A DNA stretch of 64,000 nt from Stutzerimonas stutzeri (GCF_002890915.1 NZ_POUT01000002.1:372001-436000), one strand, 5' to 3'; positions 8,011 to 17,629 are shown, numbered from the stretch's first letter. Notes: generated by a model from the letters alone, not told the origin. Translations and numbers: made by a program.

Positions 8011-8838
8011 ATGGGTATGCATCCCGTACAGGTGATTGCGGTGACCGGCGGCAAGGGTGGCGTCGGCAAGACCAACGTGTCGGTCAATCTGGCGCTGGCA
8101 CTGGCCGACCTTGGCCGGCGCGTGGTGTTGCTCGATGCCGACCTGGGGCTGGCCAACGTCGACGTGCTGCTGGGCCTGACCAGCAAGCGTACCCTGGCCG
8201 ATGTGATCGCCGGCGAGTGCGACCTGCGCGACGTGCTGATCCAGGGGCCCGGTGGCATCCGCATCGTGCCGGCCGCCTCCGGTGCGCAGAGCATGGTGCA
8301 GCTGTCGTCGCTGCAGCACGCCGGGTTGATCCAGGCGTTCAGCGAGATCGGCGACGATCTCGATGTGCTGATCATCGACACGGCCGCGGGCATCGGCGAT
8401 GCGGTGGTCAGCTTCGTCCGCGCCGCCCAGGAAGTGCTGCTGGTGGTTACCGACGAGCCGACCTCGATCACCGATGCCTATGCGTTGATCAAGCTGCTCA
8501 ACCGCGACTACGGCATCAATCGTTTCCGCGTGCTGGCCAACATGGCCCACGCCCCGCAGGAAGGGCGCAACCTGTTCGCCAAGCTGACCAAGGTCACCGA
8601 ACGCTTCCTCGACGTGGCGCTGCAGTACGTCGGCGCCGTTCCCTACGACGAGGCCATGCGCAAGGCCGTGCAGAAGCAGCGTGCAGTCTACGAGGCCTAT
8701 CCGCGGTCCAAGTGTGCATTGGCCTTCAAGGCTATCGCGCAGAAGATCGACACCTGGCCGCTGCCGGCGACGCCGCGCGGCCACCTCGAGTTCTTCGTCG
8801 AACGCCTGATCAGGCCGGCCTCAGAAACCCAAGAATGA
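8011..8838 (+). CDS. fleN: FleN (FlhG) MinD-like ATPase, flagellar number control
   Basis: 275 aa from the ATG at 8011 (MGMHPVQVIAVTGG). Deviant Walker A GGKGGVGKTN near residue 12 and the LLDADLGLANVDVLLGL signature place it in the MinD/ParA class. FleN limits cells to one polar flagellum by restraining FleQ and FlhF. In-frame GTG codons upstream are possible starts, but conservation with known FleN begins near this ATG. Its stop overlaps the fliA start (ATGA). Confidence 0.95.
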   Translation: MGMHPVQVIAVTGGKGGVGKTNVSVNLALALADLGRRVVLLDADLGLANVDVLLGLTSKRTLADVIAGECDLRDVLIQGPGGIRIVPAASGAQSMVQLSSLQHAGLIQAFSEIGDDLDVLIIDTAAGIGDAVVSFVRAAQEVLLVVTDEPTSITDAYALIKLLNRDYGINRFRVLANMAHAPQEGRNLFAKLTKVTERFLDVALQYVGAVPYDEAMRKAVQKQRAVYEAYPRSKCALAFKAIAQKIDTWPLPATPRGHLEFFVERLIRPASETQE

Positions 8839-9581
8839 CAGGTGCCGGATTCGCTATGTATTACAGCAAGGCTCAGGCAAAGGATGCGCAGTACCGCCTG
8901 ATCGATCAGTACGCCCCGCTGGTCAAGCGAATCGCTTACCACCTGCTGGCGCGTCTGCCCGCCAGCGTGCAGGTGGACGATCTGATCCAGGCCGGGATGA
9001 TCGGACTGCTGGAGGCTGCCAAGAAATACGACGCCGGCAAGGGGGCCAGTTTCGAGACCTACGCCGGTATCCGCATCCGCGGCACCATGCTCGACGAGGT
9101 GCGCAAGGGGGACTGGGCGCCGCGTTCGGTGCACCGCAATTCACGCATGGTCAGCGAGGCGATTCGCGCCATCGAGGCGAAAACCGGGCGCGACGCTAAA
9201 GATCATGAGGTTGCGGCCGAACTTAAGCTGAGTCTCGATGAGTATTACGGCATCCTCGGCGACACGCTGGGCAGCCGCCTGTTCAGCTTCGACGATCTGT
9301 TGCAGGAAGGGGAGCACGGCGATCTCCAGGAAGACGCCGGCAGCACCCATCCGGAGCCTTTTCGCGATCTCGAAGACGAACGTTTCCAGCAGGCCCTGGC
9401 CGATGCCATCGCCAACCTGCCGGAGCGCGAGAAACTGGTGTTGTCGCTGTATTACGACGAAGAGCTGAATTTGAAGGAAATCGGTCAGGTGCTCGGGGTC
9501 AGCGAGTCGCGTGTGAGCCAGCTGCACAGCCAATGTGCGGCGCGGTTGCGGGCGCGCCTCGGCGAATGGCGCGCCCATTGA
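8835..9581 (+). CDS. fliA: FliA, sigma-28 for late flagellar genes
   Basis: 248 aa. Sigma region 2 (LVKRIAYHLLARLPASVQVDDLIQAGMIGLLEAA), region 3 and region 4 (LPEREKLVLSLYYDEELNLKEIGQVLGVSESRVSQLHSQ) are all present. The start overlaps the fleN stop by ATGA; a second ATG at 8856 is possible. It directs late genes such as flagellin and chemotaxis genes. Sigma-28-like sites at 16685-16712 and 28611-28637 in this window are likely targets. Confidence 0.96.
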   Translation: MTGAGFAMYYSKAQAKDAQYRLIDQYAPLVKRIAYHLLARLPASVQVDDLIQAGMIGLLEAAKKYDAGKGASFETYAGIRIRGTMLDEVRKGDWAPRSVHRNSRMVSEAIRAIEAKTGRDAKDHEVAAELKLSLDEYYGILGDTLGSRLFSFDDLLQEGEHGDLQEDAGSTHPEPFRDLEDERFQQALADAIANLPEREKLVLSLYYDEELNLKEIGQVLGVSESRVSQLHSQCAARLRARLGEWRAH

Positions 9582-9642
9582 CGATTATTGCGGTACGACG
9601 TGCTCGGTTTGCTGAGGCATTTTGGGACTTACGGAGGTCGAC

Positions 9643-10029
9643 TTGGACAAGAACATGAAAATCCTCATCGTCGATGACTTCTCGACGATGAGACGGATCA
9701 TCAAGAACCTCTTGCGTGACCTGGGGTTCACCAACACCGCCGAGGCGGATGATGGCACCACCGCGTTGCCGATGCTCAAGAGCGGCAGCTTCGACTTTCT
9801 CGTCACCGACTGGAACATGCCCGGCATGAGTGGCATCGACCTGCTGCGCACGGTGCGCGCCGACGAGCGCCTCAAGCACCTGCCGGTGCTGATGGTGACG
9901 GCCGAAGCCAAGCGCGACCAGATCATCGAAGCGGCCCAGGCCGGGGTCAACGGCTACGTCGTCAAGCCCTTCACCGCCCAGGTGCTGAAGGAAAAGATCG
10001 AAAAGATCTTCGAGCGCGTCAACGGCTGA
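9643..10029 (+). CDS. cheY: CheY chemotaxis response regulator
   Basis: 124 aa from the ATG at 9655 ([15 protein letters not shown]), or 128 aa from the TTG at 9643. The GGAGG at 9633-9637 is 5 nt before the TTG but 17 nt before the ATG, so the TTG is preferred here. A single receiver domain has the phospho-acceptor Asp in VTDWNMPG (Asp52 from the ATG), with DD near the start, Thr in MVTAEAK and Lys in VVKPF. Phospho-CheY binds the motor switch FliM. It is followed by its phosphatase cheZ. Confidence 0.95.
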   Translation: MDKNMKILIVDDFSTMRRIIKNLLRDLGFTNTAEADDGTTALPMLKSGSFDFLVTDWNMPGMSGIDLLRTVRADERLKHLPVLMVTAEAKRDQIIEAAQAGVNGYVVKPFTAQVLKEKIEKIFERVNG

Positions 10030-10049
10030 TGTAACGCCGCGAGGGCACT

Positions 10050-10853
10050 ATGGCGCACCAAGATGACAGCATGAGCGAGTTCGAACAGACCCTTAAGTCC
10101 CACGCCCGCCAACTGGTCGACTGCCTCGAGCAGGGTCGTTTCGACGAGGCGGTGCTGATGATCCACCAGCTCAACCAGGCGCGCGACCGCGGCCTGTACC
10201 AGGAAGTCGGCAAGCTGACCCGCGAACTGCACAGCGCCATCGTCAAGCTGGAGATCGACACCTGCGGGGGCGAGCGAGAGTCTTCCCAGATCACCGACGC
10301 CACCGATCGCCTGTCCTATGTGGTGGAAATGACCGAGAAAGCGGCCAATCGCACCATGGATCTGGTCGAGGAGTGCGTGCCGCTGGTCAACTACGTCAGC
10401 TACGAGGCCCAGAGCCTGACGGCCGACTGGCAGCGTTTCATGCGTCGCGACATGAAGGCCGACGAGTTCCGCGAGCTGGTCCCGCGCATCGATCAGTTTC
10501 TCAAGCGCAGCATGAACGACGGCAGCCAGCTGTCGCAGAACCTGCGCGAAATCATGCTGGCCCAGGATTTCCAGGACCTCACCGGTCAGGTGATCAAGCG
10601 GGTTACCCGGCTCATCACCGAGCTGGAGAGCAACCTGCTGAACCTGGTGCTGATGGCCGGGCAGGTGGATCGTTTCGCCGGCATCCAGCATGACCATGCC
10701 CAGTTGCGTGCCGAGCAGTTGAAGCAAAAAGAGCAAAAAGAAGAAAAAGAACCTTCCAAGGGTGAAGGTCCGCAGATGCATGCCGATATGCGTGAGGATG
10801 TCGTTTCCGGCCAGGACGATGTCGATGATCTGCTTTCAAGCCTGGGCTTTTAG
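10050..10853 (+). CDS. cheZ: CheZ, CheY-phosphate phosphatase
   Basis: 267 aa, mostly long helices. The catalytic segment MLAQDFQDLTGQVIKRV holds the Gln used in dephosphorylation. The C-terminal tail DDVDDLLSSLGF is the CheY-binding helix. A Lys/Glu-rich linker (KQKEQKEEKE) separates the helical bundle from the tail. Next to cheY and 12 nt before cheA. Confidence 0.95.
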   Translation: MAHQDDSMSEFEQTLKSHARQLVDCLEQGRFDEAVLMIHQLNQARDRGLYQEVGKLTRELHSAIVKLEIDTCGGERESSQITDATDRLSYVVEMTEKAANRTMDLVEECVPLVNYVSYEAQSLTADWQRFMRRDMKADEFRELVPRIDQFLKRSMNDGSQLSQNLREIMLAQDFQDLTGQVIKRVTRLITELESNLLNLVLMAGQVDRFAGIQHDHAQLRAEQLKQKEQKEEKEPSKGEGPQMHADMREDVVSGQDDVDDLLSSLGF

Positions 10854-10864
10854 GGGATGCGAAT

Positions 10865-13048
10865 ATGAGCTTCGACGCCGATGAAGAAATCCTCCAGGAC
10901 TTCCTGGTAGAAGCCGGCGAGATTCTCGAACTATTGTCAGAGCAACTCGTGGAGCTGGAGAGCAGCCCCGATGACATGGCGTTGCTCAATGCGATTTTTC
11001 GCGGTTTTCACACGGTCAAGGGCGGCGCAGGTTTCCTCCAGCTTCACGAGCTGGTGGAGTGCTGCCACATCGCCGAAAACGTTTTCGACATCCTGCGCAA
11101 GGGCGAGCGGCGCGTCGATTCCGAACTGATGGACGTCGTCCTGCAGGCGCTGGACGCGGTGAATGCGATGTTCGCCCAGGTGCGCGAGCGCGTCGAACCG
11201 ACCCCGGCTTCGCCAGAACTGCTCGCGGCCCTGTCGCGCCTGGCCGAGCCGGCGTCCGCCGAGCAAGCGGCAGCGGCTTCCGTGCCGGAGCCGGTTGCCG
11301 ATGCCGCCGATGACGAGTTCGAGCAGCTGCTCGATGCGATCGAGCCGGTCGTCGAGGAGACGGCTGTGGCGGCTGCTCCGGATTCCTCCTCCGATGAGAT
11401 CACCGACGACGAATTCGAATTGCTGCTCGACCAGCTGCATGGCAAGGGGCAGTTCTCCGCCGCGCCGAGCGCGGCTCCGGCGGCCGAGCTGGAGCCCGCT
11501 TCGGCGCCGGCCAGCGACGAGATCACCGACGACGAGTTCGAGGCGCTGCTCGACCAGTTGCATGGCAAAGGCAAGTTCGAGCCTGCGGCGACCAGTACGG
11601 TAGTGGAGCCTGCGGCAGAGCCGGCCGGCAGCCCCGCGGGCGACCATATCACCGACGACGAATTCGAGGCGCTGCTCGACCAGCTGCATGGCAAGGGCAA
11701 GTTCGAACCCGCCAGTGTCGCGGCCGCCGCGCCTGTTCCGGCTGCGCCGGCCAAGCCTGTCGCCGCAGCCAAACCCGCCGTGGCAGCCAAGTCCGCGCCC
11801 GCCAAGGCGGCTCCGACAGCAGCGGCCAAGGCCGCAGCGCCGAGCAAACCGGCGGCGCCCGCCGCTGCGGCCCCGGCCGAAACCGAGACGACGGTACGGG
11901 TGGACACCGCGCGCCTCGACGAGATCATGAACATGGTCGGCGAACTGGTGCTGGTGCGTAACCGCCTGGTGCGCCTGGGCTCCAACAGCGGCGACGAGGC
12001 CATGGCCAAGGCCGTGTCCAACCTCGACGTGGTCACCGCCGACCTGCAGAGCGCGGTGATGAAGACCCGCATGCAGCCGATCAAGAAGGTCTTCGGCCGC
12101 TTCCCGCGCCTGGTCCGCGACCTGGCGCGCAGCCTGAAGAAAGAGATCAACCTGGAGCTGGTCGGCGAAGAGACCGACCTCGACAAGAACCTCGTCGAGG
12201 CCCTGGCCGATCCGCTGGTGCACCTGGTACGCAATGCCGTCGACCACGGTATCGAGATGCCCGAGGAGCGCGAGGCCGCCGGCAAGCCGCGCACCGGCCG
12301 GGTGGTGCTTTCCGCCGAACAGGAAGGCGACCACATCCTGCTGGTCATCAGCGATGACGGCAAGGGCATGGACGCCAACGTCCTGCGCGCCAAGGCCGTC
12401 GAGAAGGGCATGCTGGAGAAGGACGCCGCCGACCGCCTGAGCGACCTGGAATGCTACAACCTGATCTTCGCGCCCGGTTTCTCGACCAAGACCGAGATCT
12501 CCGACGTCTCCGGCCGCGGCGTCGGCATGGACGTGGTCAAGACCAAGATTTCCCAGCTCAACGGCACGGTCAACGTGTTCTCCACCAAGGGCCAGGGCTC
12601 GAAGGTGGTGATCAAGGTGCCGCTGACCCTGGCGATCATGCCGACCCTGATGGTCATGCTCGGCGAGCAGGCGTTCGCCTTCCCGCTGGTCAACGTCAAC
12701 GAGATCTTCCACCTCGACCTGTCGCGCACCAACGTGGTGGACGGCCAGGAAGTGGTCGTGGTGCGCGACAAGGCGCTGCCGCTGTTCTATCTCAAGCGCT
12801 GGCTGGTTCAGGGCGCGTCCCAGGAAGAGCAGCGCGAGGGCCACGTGGTCATCCTCAGCGTCGGCAACCAGAGCATCGGTTTCGTCGTCGACCAGTTGGT
12901 GGGGCAGGAAGAAGTGGTGATCAAGCCCTTGGGCAAGATGCTGCAAGGTACTCCCGGCATGTCCGGTGCGACCATCACCGGTGACGGCCGCATCGCCCTG
13001 ATTCTCGATGTTCCCAGCATGCTCAAGCGTTATGCACGCAGGATTTGA
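10865..13048 (+). CDS. cheA: CheA chemotaxis histidine kinase
   Basis: 727 aa. Hpt (P1) domain at about 1-105 with His49 in FRGFHTVKGGAGF. A long Ala/Pro-rich linker (about 110-340) contains three near-identical motifs of the form ITDDEFEALLDQLHGKG, plus a weaker first copy. Then come the dimerisation domain (ETTVRVDTARLDEIMNMVGELV), ATP-binding domain (LVRNAVDHGIE, DDGKGMD, GRGVGMDVV) and CheW-like regulatory domain. It phosphorylates CheY and CheB in response to receptor arrays. The repeated linker may be the docking region for polar localisation factors (ParC/ParP). Confidence 0.97.
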   Translation: MSFDADEEILQDFLVEAGEILELLSEQLVELESSPDDMALLNAIFRGFHTVKGGAGFLQLHELVECCHIAENVFDILRKGERRVDSELMDVVLQALDAVNAMFAQVRERVEPTPASPELLAALSRLAEPASAEQAAAASVPEPVADAADDEFEQLLDAIEPVVEETAVAAAPDSSSDEITDDEFELLLDQLHGKGQFSAAPSAAPAAELEPASAPASDEITDDEFEALLDQLHGKGKFEPAATSTVVEPAAEPAGSPAGDHITDDEFEALLDQLHGKGKFEPASVAAAAPVPAAPAKPVAAAKPAVAAKSAPAKAAPTAAAKAAAPSKPAAPAAAAPAETETTVRVDTARLDEIMNMVGELVLVRNRLVRLGSNSGDEAMAKAVSNLDVVTADLQSAVMKTRMQPIKKVFGRFPRLVRDLARSLKKEINLELVGEETDLDKNLVEALADPLVHLVRNAVDHGIEMPEEREAAGKPRTGRVVLSAEQEGDHILLVISDDGKGMDANVLRAKAVEKGMLEKDAADRLSDLECYNLIFAPGFSTKTEISDVSGRGVGMDVVKTKISQLNGTVNVFSTKGQGSKVVIKVPLTLAIMPTLMVMLGEQAFAFPLVNVNEIFHLDLSRTNVVDGQEVVVVRDKALPLFYLKRWLVQGASQEEQREGHVVILSVGNQSIGFVVDQLVGQEEVVIKPLGKMLQGTPGMSGATITGDGRIALILDVPSMLKRYARRI
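11396..11704 (+). repeat. Three in-frame copies of a motif in the CheA linker
   Basis: Copies begin at about 11396, 11519 and 11645 (123- and 126-bp spacing), each coding ITDDEFExLLDQLHGKGxF. A degenerate first copy (DDEFEQLLDAIEPV) starts near 11309. Spacers between copies are Ala/Pro/Glu-rich. Confidence 0.9.
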
Positions 13049-13096
13049 TCAGTCAGGCAGCGTCCCGCGGAGGGGGCGCTGCCGCTAGGAGTGTTT

Positions 13097-14206
13097 ATGG
13101 CAGTCAAGGTCCTGGTGGTGGACGATTCCGGCTTCTTCCGCCGGCGCGTCTCGGAAATCCTTTCCTCTGATCCCAATATCCAGGTCGTCGGCACCGCCAC
13201 CAACGGGCGCGAGGCCATCGACCAGGTGCTGGCGCTCAAGCCGGACGTCATCACCATGGACTACGAAATGCCCATGATGGATGGCATCACGGCGGTGCGG
13301 CAGATCATGCAGCGCTGCCCGACGCCGGTCTTGATGTTCTCTTCGCTGACCCACGAGGGCGCGCGGGTAACGCTCGATGCGCTGGATGCCGGTGCGGTCG
13401 ACTACCTGCCGAAGAACTTCGAGGACATCTCGCGCAATCCGGACAAGGTCAAGCAACTGCTGTGCGAGAAGGTCCATACCGTTTCGCGCAGCAATCGTCG
13501 CTACAGCACCTTCTGCGGTTCGAGCGGCGGTGCCGCGCCGACGTCGCCGCGCAGCCCCGGGGCGGCGCTGGCCACCCCACGCAGCCCGGGTGCTGCGGCG
13601 GCACCGGCACCGGCACCCGCGCGCGCCGTCGCGCCCAAGCGCAAGGCCTACAAGCTGGTCGCCATTGGCACCTCCACCGGCGGGCCGGTGGCGCTGCAGC
13701 GCGTGCTGACCCAACTGCCGGCCAGTTTTCCGGCGCCCATCGTATTGATCCAGCACATGCCCGCGGCCTTCACCAAGGCCTTTGCCGACCGCCTGGACAA
13801 GCTCTGCCGCATCCGGGTCAAGGAGGCCGAGGACGGTGACGTGCTGCGTCCGGGCCTGGCGCTGCTGGCGCCGGGTGGCAAGCAGATGATGATCGACGGG
13901 CGTGGTGCCGTGCGCATCCTGCCGGGCGACGACCGCCTCAACTACAAGCCCTGTGTCGATGTCACCTTCGGCTCGGCGGCCAAGTCGTTCCATGACAAGG
14001 TGCTGGCGGTGGTCCTGACCGGCATGGGTGCCGATGGCCGCGAGGGCGCGCGTCTGCTCAAGCAGAGCGGCAGCCAGGTGTGGGCGCAGGACGAGGCCAG
14101 TTGCGTGATCTATGGCATGCCCATGGCCGTGGTCAAGGCCAATCTCAGCGACGCCGTCTACGGCCTCGACGATATCGGCCGCAATCTGGCCGAGGCGTGT
14201 ATCTGA
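13097..14206 (+). CDS. cheB: CheB protein-glutamate methylesterase
   Basis: 369 aa from the ATG at 13097 (AGGAG 5 nt upstream). Receiver domain with Asp55 in VITMDYEMP, then an Ala/Pro/Ser-rich linker, then the methylesterase domain with Ser in [10 protein letters not shown], His in IQHMPAAFT and Asp in [11 protein letters not shown]. It removes methyl groups from chemoreceptors during adaptation. Its stop overlaps the motC start. Confidence 0.96.
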   Translation: MAVKVLVVDDSGFFRRRVSEILSSDPNIQVVGTATNGREAIDQVLALKPDVITMDYEMPMMDGITAVRQIMQRCPTPVLMFSSLTHEGARVTLDALDAGAVDYLPKNFEDISRNPDKVKQLLCEKVHTVSRSNRRYSTFCGSSGGAAPTSPRSPGAALATPRSPGAAAAPAPAPARAVAPKRKAYKLVAIGTSTGGPVALQRVLTQLPASFPAPIVLIQHMPAAFTKAFADRLDKLCRIRVKEAEDGDVLRPGLALLAPGGKQMMIDGRGAVRILPGDDRLNYKPCVDVTFGSAAKSFHDKVLAVVLTGMGADGREGARLLKQSGSQVWAQDEASCVIYGMPMAVVKANLSDAVYGLDDIGRNLAEACI

Positions 14207-14946
14207 TGGATGTGCTCAGCCTCATCGGGCTGGTGCTGGCGTTCGTCGCCATCGTCGGCGGCAATTTCCTCGAAGGCGGCCACATATCGGCCCTGGTCAA
14301 CGGGCCGGCGGCGCTCATCGTGCTCGGCGGCACCTTGGGCGCCGTGCTGTTGCAAACGCCGATCTCGGTGTTCATCCGGGCGGTGAACATCATCCGCTGG
14401 ATCTTCTTTCCGCCACGCATCGACCTGGCGCGCGGCATCCTCATGGTGACCGCCTGGAGCAACACCGCGCGCAAGGAAGGGCTGCTCGGGCTTGAGCCGG
14501 TCGCCGAGACCGAGCCCGATCCGTACGCGCGCAAGGGCCTGCAACTGCTGGTCGACGGTGCCGAGCCGGAGGTGATCCGCAGCATCCTCGAGGTGGATCT
14601 CTACACCCAGGAAAGTCGCGACCTGCGGGCGGCGAAGGTCTACGAGAGCATGGGCGGCTACTCGCCGACGATCGGTATCATCGGCGCGGTGATGGGGCTG
14701 ATCCACGTCATGGGCAACCTGGCCGACCCCGGCCAGCTGGGCGACGGTATCGCCGTGGCGTTCGTCGCCACCATCTACGGCGTCGCGTTCGCCAACCTGC
14801 TGGTGCTGCCGGTGGGCAACAAGCTCAAGAGCATCGTGCAGCGCCAGACGGCCTATCGCGAGATGCTGCTGGAGGGCGTGCTGTCCATCGCCGAGGGCGA
14901 GAACCCGCGTTCCATCGAGATGAAGCTGCAAGGCTTCATGGACTGA
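14206..14946 (+). CDS. motC: MotC flagellar stator subunit (MotA family)
   Basis: 246 aa. Four hydrophobic segments in MotA layout with the conserved SPTIGIIGAVMGLIHVM block. It pairs with MotD to form the proton channel that powers rotation. The ATG overlaps the cheB stop (TGATG), so it is translated in the same operon. A second MotA-like protein lies at 62171-62983. Confidence 0.96.
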   Translation: MDVLSLIGLVLAFVAIVGGNFLEGGHISALVNGPAALIVLGGTLGAVLLQTPISVFIRAVNIIRWIFFPPRIDLARGILMVTAWSNTARKEGLLGLEPVAETEPDPYARKGLQLLVDGAEPEVIRSILEVDLYTQESRDLRAAKVYESMGGYSPTIGIIGAVMGLIHVMGNLADPGQLGDGIAVAFVATIYGVAFANLLVLPVGNKLKSIVQRQTAYREMLLEGVLSIAEGENPRSIEMKLQGFMD

Positions 14947-14952
14947 CCGGCC

Positions 14953-15789
14953 ATGGCCAGACGCAGACAGCCGGAAGAGCACGACAACCACGAACGCTGG
15001 CTGGTGTCCTACGCGGACTTCATCACGCTGCTGTTCGCCTTTTTCGTGGTGATGTATTCGATCTCCTCGATCAATGAAGGCAAGTACAAGATTCTTTCCG
15101 ACTCGCTGGTCGGCGTCTTCAATCAGGTCGATCGCTCGGTGAAACCCATTCCGATAGGCGAGGAGCGACCGCGGACGACCGAGCCGAATGTTTCCGACGA
15201 CCTCGCCGGACAGGCATCGACGACCAGCGAGCTGGTTCTCGACCCGCTGGAAAGCATCGCCCGGAGCATGCGCGAGGCCTTCGGCGACCTGATCGGCAAG
15301 GAGCAACTGATCGTGCGCGGCAACGAGCTATGGGTGGAGATCGAACTCAACTCCAGCCTGCTGTTTCCCAGCGGCGATGCCTTGCCCAACGATCAGGCCT
15401 TCGCGCTGATCGAGAAGGTCGCCGGGATTCTGGCTCCCTTCGACAACCCGATCCACGTCGAGGGCTTCACCGACAACCTGCCGATCAGCACCGACAAGTT
15501 TCCGACCAACTGGGAACTCTCCGCCGCGCGCGCCGGCAGCGTGGTGCGCATGCTCGCGGCACAGGGGGTGAATCCCTCGCGCCTCGCTGCGGTGGGCTAT
15601 GGCGAGTACCAGCCGGTGGCGGACAACGCGACCGCCGAGGGCCGGGCGCGCAACCGCCGGGTCGTCCTGGTGGTGTCGCGCAACCTCGACGTGCGCCGCA
15701 GCGTCAGCGGCGTGGGCAGCAGCAATGCCAAGCCGGATGCGACCTTGCGCCGGGCTGGCACACAAACTGCACCGGCTGCGGCCATGTAG
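14953..15789 (+). CDS. motD: MotD flagellar stator subunit (MotB family)
   Basis: 278 aa. One transmembrane helix near the N-terminus with the proton-carrying Asp22 in WLVSYADFITLLFAFFVV. The C-terminal OmpA-like peptidoglycan-binding domain has VEGFTDNLPI, NWELSAARA and RNRRVVLVV. It anchors the stator to the cell wall. Six nt after motC. Confidence 0.96.
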   Translation: MARRRQPEEHDNHERWLVSYADFITLLFAFFVVMYSISSINEGKYKILSDSLVGVFNQVDRSVKPIPIGEERPRTTEPNVSDDLAGQASTTSELVLDPLESIARSMREAFGDLIGKEQLIVRGNELWVEIELNSSLLFPSGDALPNDQAFALIEKVAGILAPFDNPIHVEGFTDNLPISTDKFPTNWELSAARAGSVVRMLAAQGVNPSRLAAVGYGEYQPVADNATAEGRARNRRVVLVVSRNLDVRRSVSGVGSSNAKPDATLRRAGTQTAPAAAM

Positions 15790-15820
15790 GCGCCGCGGGC
15801 GCAGTCGTCAAAACACCGTC

Positions 15821-15842
15821 GTCGTGCCATCGCGGGCACGAC
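15821..15842 (+). terminator. Hairpin between motD and parC
   Basis: Perfect 8-bp arms GTCGTGCC and GGCACGAC with a 6-nt loop in the 88-bp gap. No T-tract follows, so it may only reduce read-through or stabilise mRNA ends. Confidence 0.4.
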
Positions 15843-15877
15843 AAAGCCGGTAGCTTCGAGCCGGGTGGAACTGAGCA

Positions 15878-16666
15878 ATGAGAGTCTGGGCTGTAGCCAA
15901 TCAAAAGGGCGGGGTAGGCAAGACCACCACGTCGATCGCGCTGGCAGGGTTGCTCGCCGATGCCGGCAAGCGGGTCGTGGTGCTGGATCTCGATCCGCAT
16001 GGGTCGATGACCAGCTATTTCGGGCATGATCCGGACAACCTCGATCACAGCGTCTTCGACCTGTTCCAGCATCAGGGCACCGTCCCCGAGGGATTGCCGT
16101 GGCAACTGCTGCTGTCCACCAGCCACGAGCGCATCTCGCTGCTGCCCTCGAGTACCGTGCTGGCCACCCTGGAGCGCCAGTCGCCCGGGCAGAGCGGTCT
16201 GGGCCTGGTCATCGCCAAGAGCCTGTCGCAGATGTGGCAGGACTTCGACTACGCGATCATCGACAGCCCGCCGCTGCTGGGGGTGCTGATGGTCAATGCG
16301 CTGGCCGCCAGCCAGCAGCTGATCATTCCGGTACAGACCGAGTTCCTCGCGATGAAGGGCCTCGAGCGGATGGTCGGTACGCTGGCGATGGTCAATCGTT
16401 CGCGCAAGCAGGCGCTGCCCTATGCCATCGTGCCGACGCTGTTCGACCGCCGGACCCAGGCTTCGATGAATACGCTGAAGGTGCTGCGCGCAGGCTATGC
16501 GGACAATCTCTGGCCCGCCTTCATTCCCATCGACACGCGCCTGCGCGACGCCAGCCGCGCCGGCCTGACGCCGTCGCAGTTCGATGCGGGGAGCCGCGCG
16601 GTACTCGCCTACCGGGCGCTGCTCAAGCATCTGCTGGCGATGCAGCCCTCGCCGCAGGTGGCTTGA
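15878..16666 (+). CDS. parC: ParC, ParA-like ATPase for chemosensory array placement
   Basis: 262 aa. ParA-type Walker A (NQKGGVGKTTTSIAL), then VVLDLDPHGSMT and IIDSPPLLGVL. This family member, sited beside cheW in polar flagellates, positions chemosensory arrays at the pole; it is not topoisomerase IV ParC. Followed by parP and cheW. A ribosome site like GGGTGGAACTGAG precedes the ATG. Confidence 0.88.
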   Translation: MRVWAVANQKGGVGKTTTSIALAGLLADAGKRVVVLDLDPHGSMTSYFGHDPDNLDHSVFDLFQHQGTVPEGLPWQLLLSTSHERISLLPSSTVLATLERQSPGQSGLGLVIAKSLSQMWQDFDYAIIDSPPLLGVLMVNALAASQQLIIPVQTEFLAMKGLERMVGTLAMVNRSRKQALPYAIVPTLFDRRTQASMNTLKVLRAGYADNLWPAFIPIDTRLRDASRAGLTPSQFDAGSRAVLAYRALLKHLLAMQPSPQVA

Positions 16667-16684
16667 GATGGTGATGGCGGCGGC

Positions 16685-16712
16685 TCAAGTTTGTCGCCCA
16701 CGCAGCCGATAG
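16685..16712 (+). promoter_or_regulatory. Sigma-28-like (FliA) promoter before parP
   Basis: TCAAGTTT (16685-16692) and GCCGATAG (16705-16712), with 16 bases between TCAA and GCCG. This is close to the consensus TAAA-N15-GCCGATAA. It ends 31 nt before the parP ATG in the only sizeable gap (77 bp) between parC and parP. Confidence 0.6.
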
Positions 16713-16743
16713 CCTGTTCAGATTTTCATCACGAGTTGCTTCC

Positions 16744-17544
16744 ATGAGTCGTAGCGTCCTAACCGAAACGCGATCCCAGCAGGCGCTGCAGTCCTATCTC
16801 GACGCGCTGTTGCAGGATGCGGCCATCGAGCTGGCGGAATCGGTCAGCCAGGACGAGTTCCAGGCGGCCGTACTCGAGGAGCGGCTGCGTGATACCCACC
16901 GGGATGCGCCGCGGCCACCGCTCGAAGTGGTCCAGCCCGAAGTGGCCATGGCTGCCGAACCCGAGAAGCTGGCGGCGCCTGCCGTGGCGCTGGTGGAGCC
17001 GGTTGTCGAGCTCGATGCCGTGCCGCGCGGCGCCGGCGAGCCGCCGCTCAAGGCCGGAGCCCTGCCGGAGTGGGGCGAGGAGCCCTTCGAGTGCCTGTTG
17101 TTCGACGTGGCCGGCCTGACGCTGGCGGTACCGCTGGTCTGCCTGGGCTCGATTTATCCGCTGGCCGGACAGGAGCTGACGCCACTGTTCGGCCAGCCTG
17201 ACTGGTTTCTCGGCATACTGCCGAGCCAGGCCGGCAACCTGAAGGTGCTGGATACCGCGCGCTGGGTGATGCCCGATCGCTACCGCGACGATTTCCGCCA
17301 GGGGCTGCAATATGTGATTTCGGTACAGGGCTACGAGTGGGGGCTGGCGGTGCATCAGGTCAGCCGTTCGATCCGCCTCGAACCGCGCGAGGTCAAGTGG
17401 CGCACCCAGCGTAGCCAGCGGCCCTGGCTCGCCGGCACGGTGATCGAGCACATGTGCGCGCTGGTCGATGTGACGGCGCTGGCGGAACTGATCGCCAGCG
17501 GCGCCACCAGGCAATTGAAGGCCGTGCCGCGCCAGGCACACTGA
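16744..17544 (+). CDS. parP: ParP, CheW-domain coupling protein for polar array
   Basis: 266 aa. N-terminal about 110 residues are helical then Pro/Ala/Glu-rich; the C-terminal half is a CheW-like fold (FECLLFDVAGLTLAVPLVCLGSIYPL to IEHMCALVDVTALAELI). In Vibrio, ParP links ParC to CheA/arrays; the same neighbour order here supports that role. Followed by cheW. Confidence 0.85.
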   Translation: MSRSVLTETRSQQALQSYLDALLQDAAIELAESVSQDEFQAAVLEERLRDTHRDAPRPPLEVVQPEVAMAAEPEKLAAPAVALVEPVVELDAVPRGAGEPPLKAGALPEWGEEPFECLLFDVAGLTLAVPLVCLGSIYPLAGQELTPLFGQPDWFLGILPSQAGNLKVLDTARWVMPDRYRDDFRQGLQYVISVQGYEWGLAVHQVSRSIRLEPREVKWRTQRSQRPWLAGTVIEHMCALVDVTALAELIASGATRQLKAVPRQAH

Positions 17545-17629
17545 ACCAGATAAACGACGGGCGCGCCGGGTGGCGCGATCCGGAACGATGGAATCGACCG
17601 CCATAGCGGTATTTGAAGAAGGTGGGGCT

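Noticed and set aside
10937..12946. 669-aa reverse reading frame across cheA
   Set aside because: Low-complexity shadow translation; CheA domains explain the region fully.
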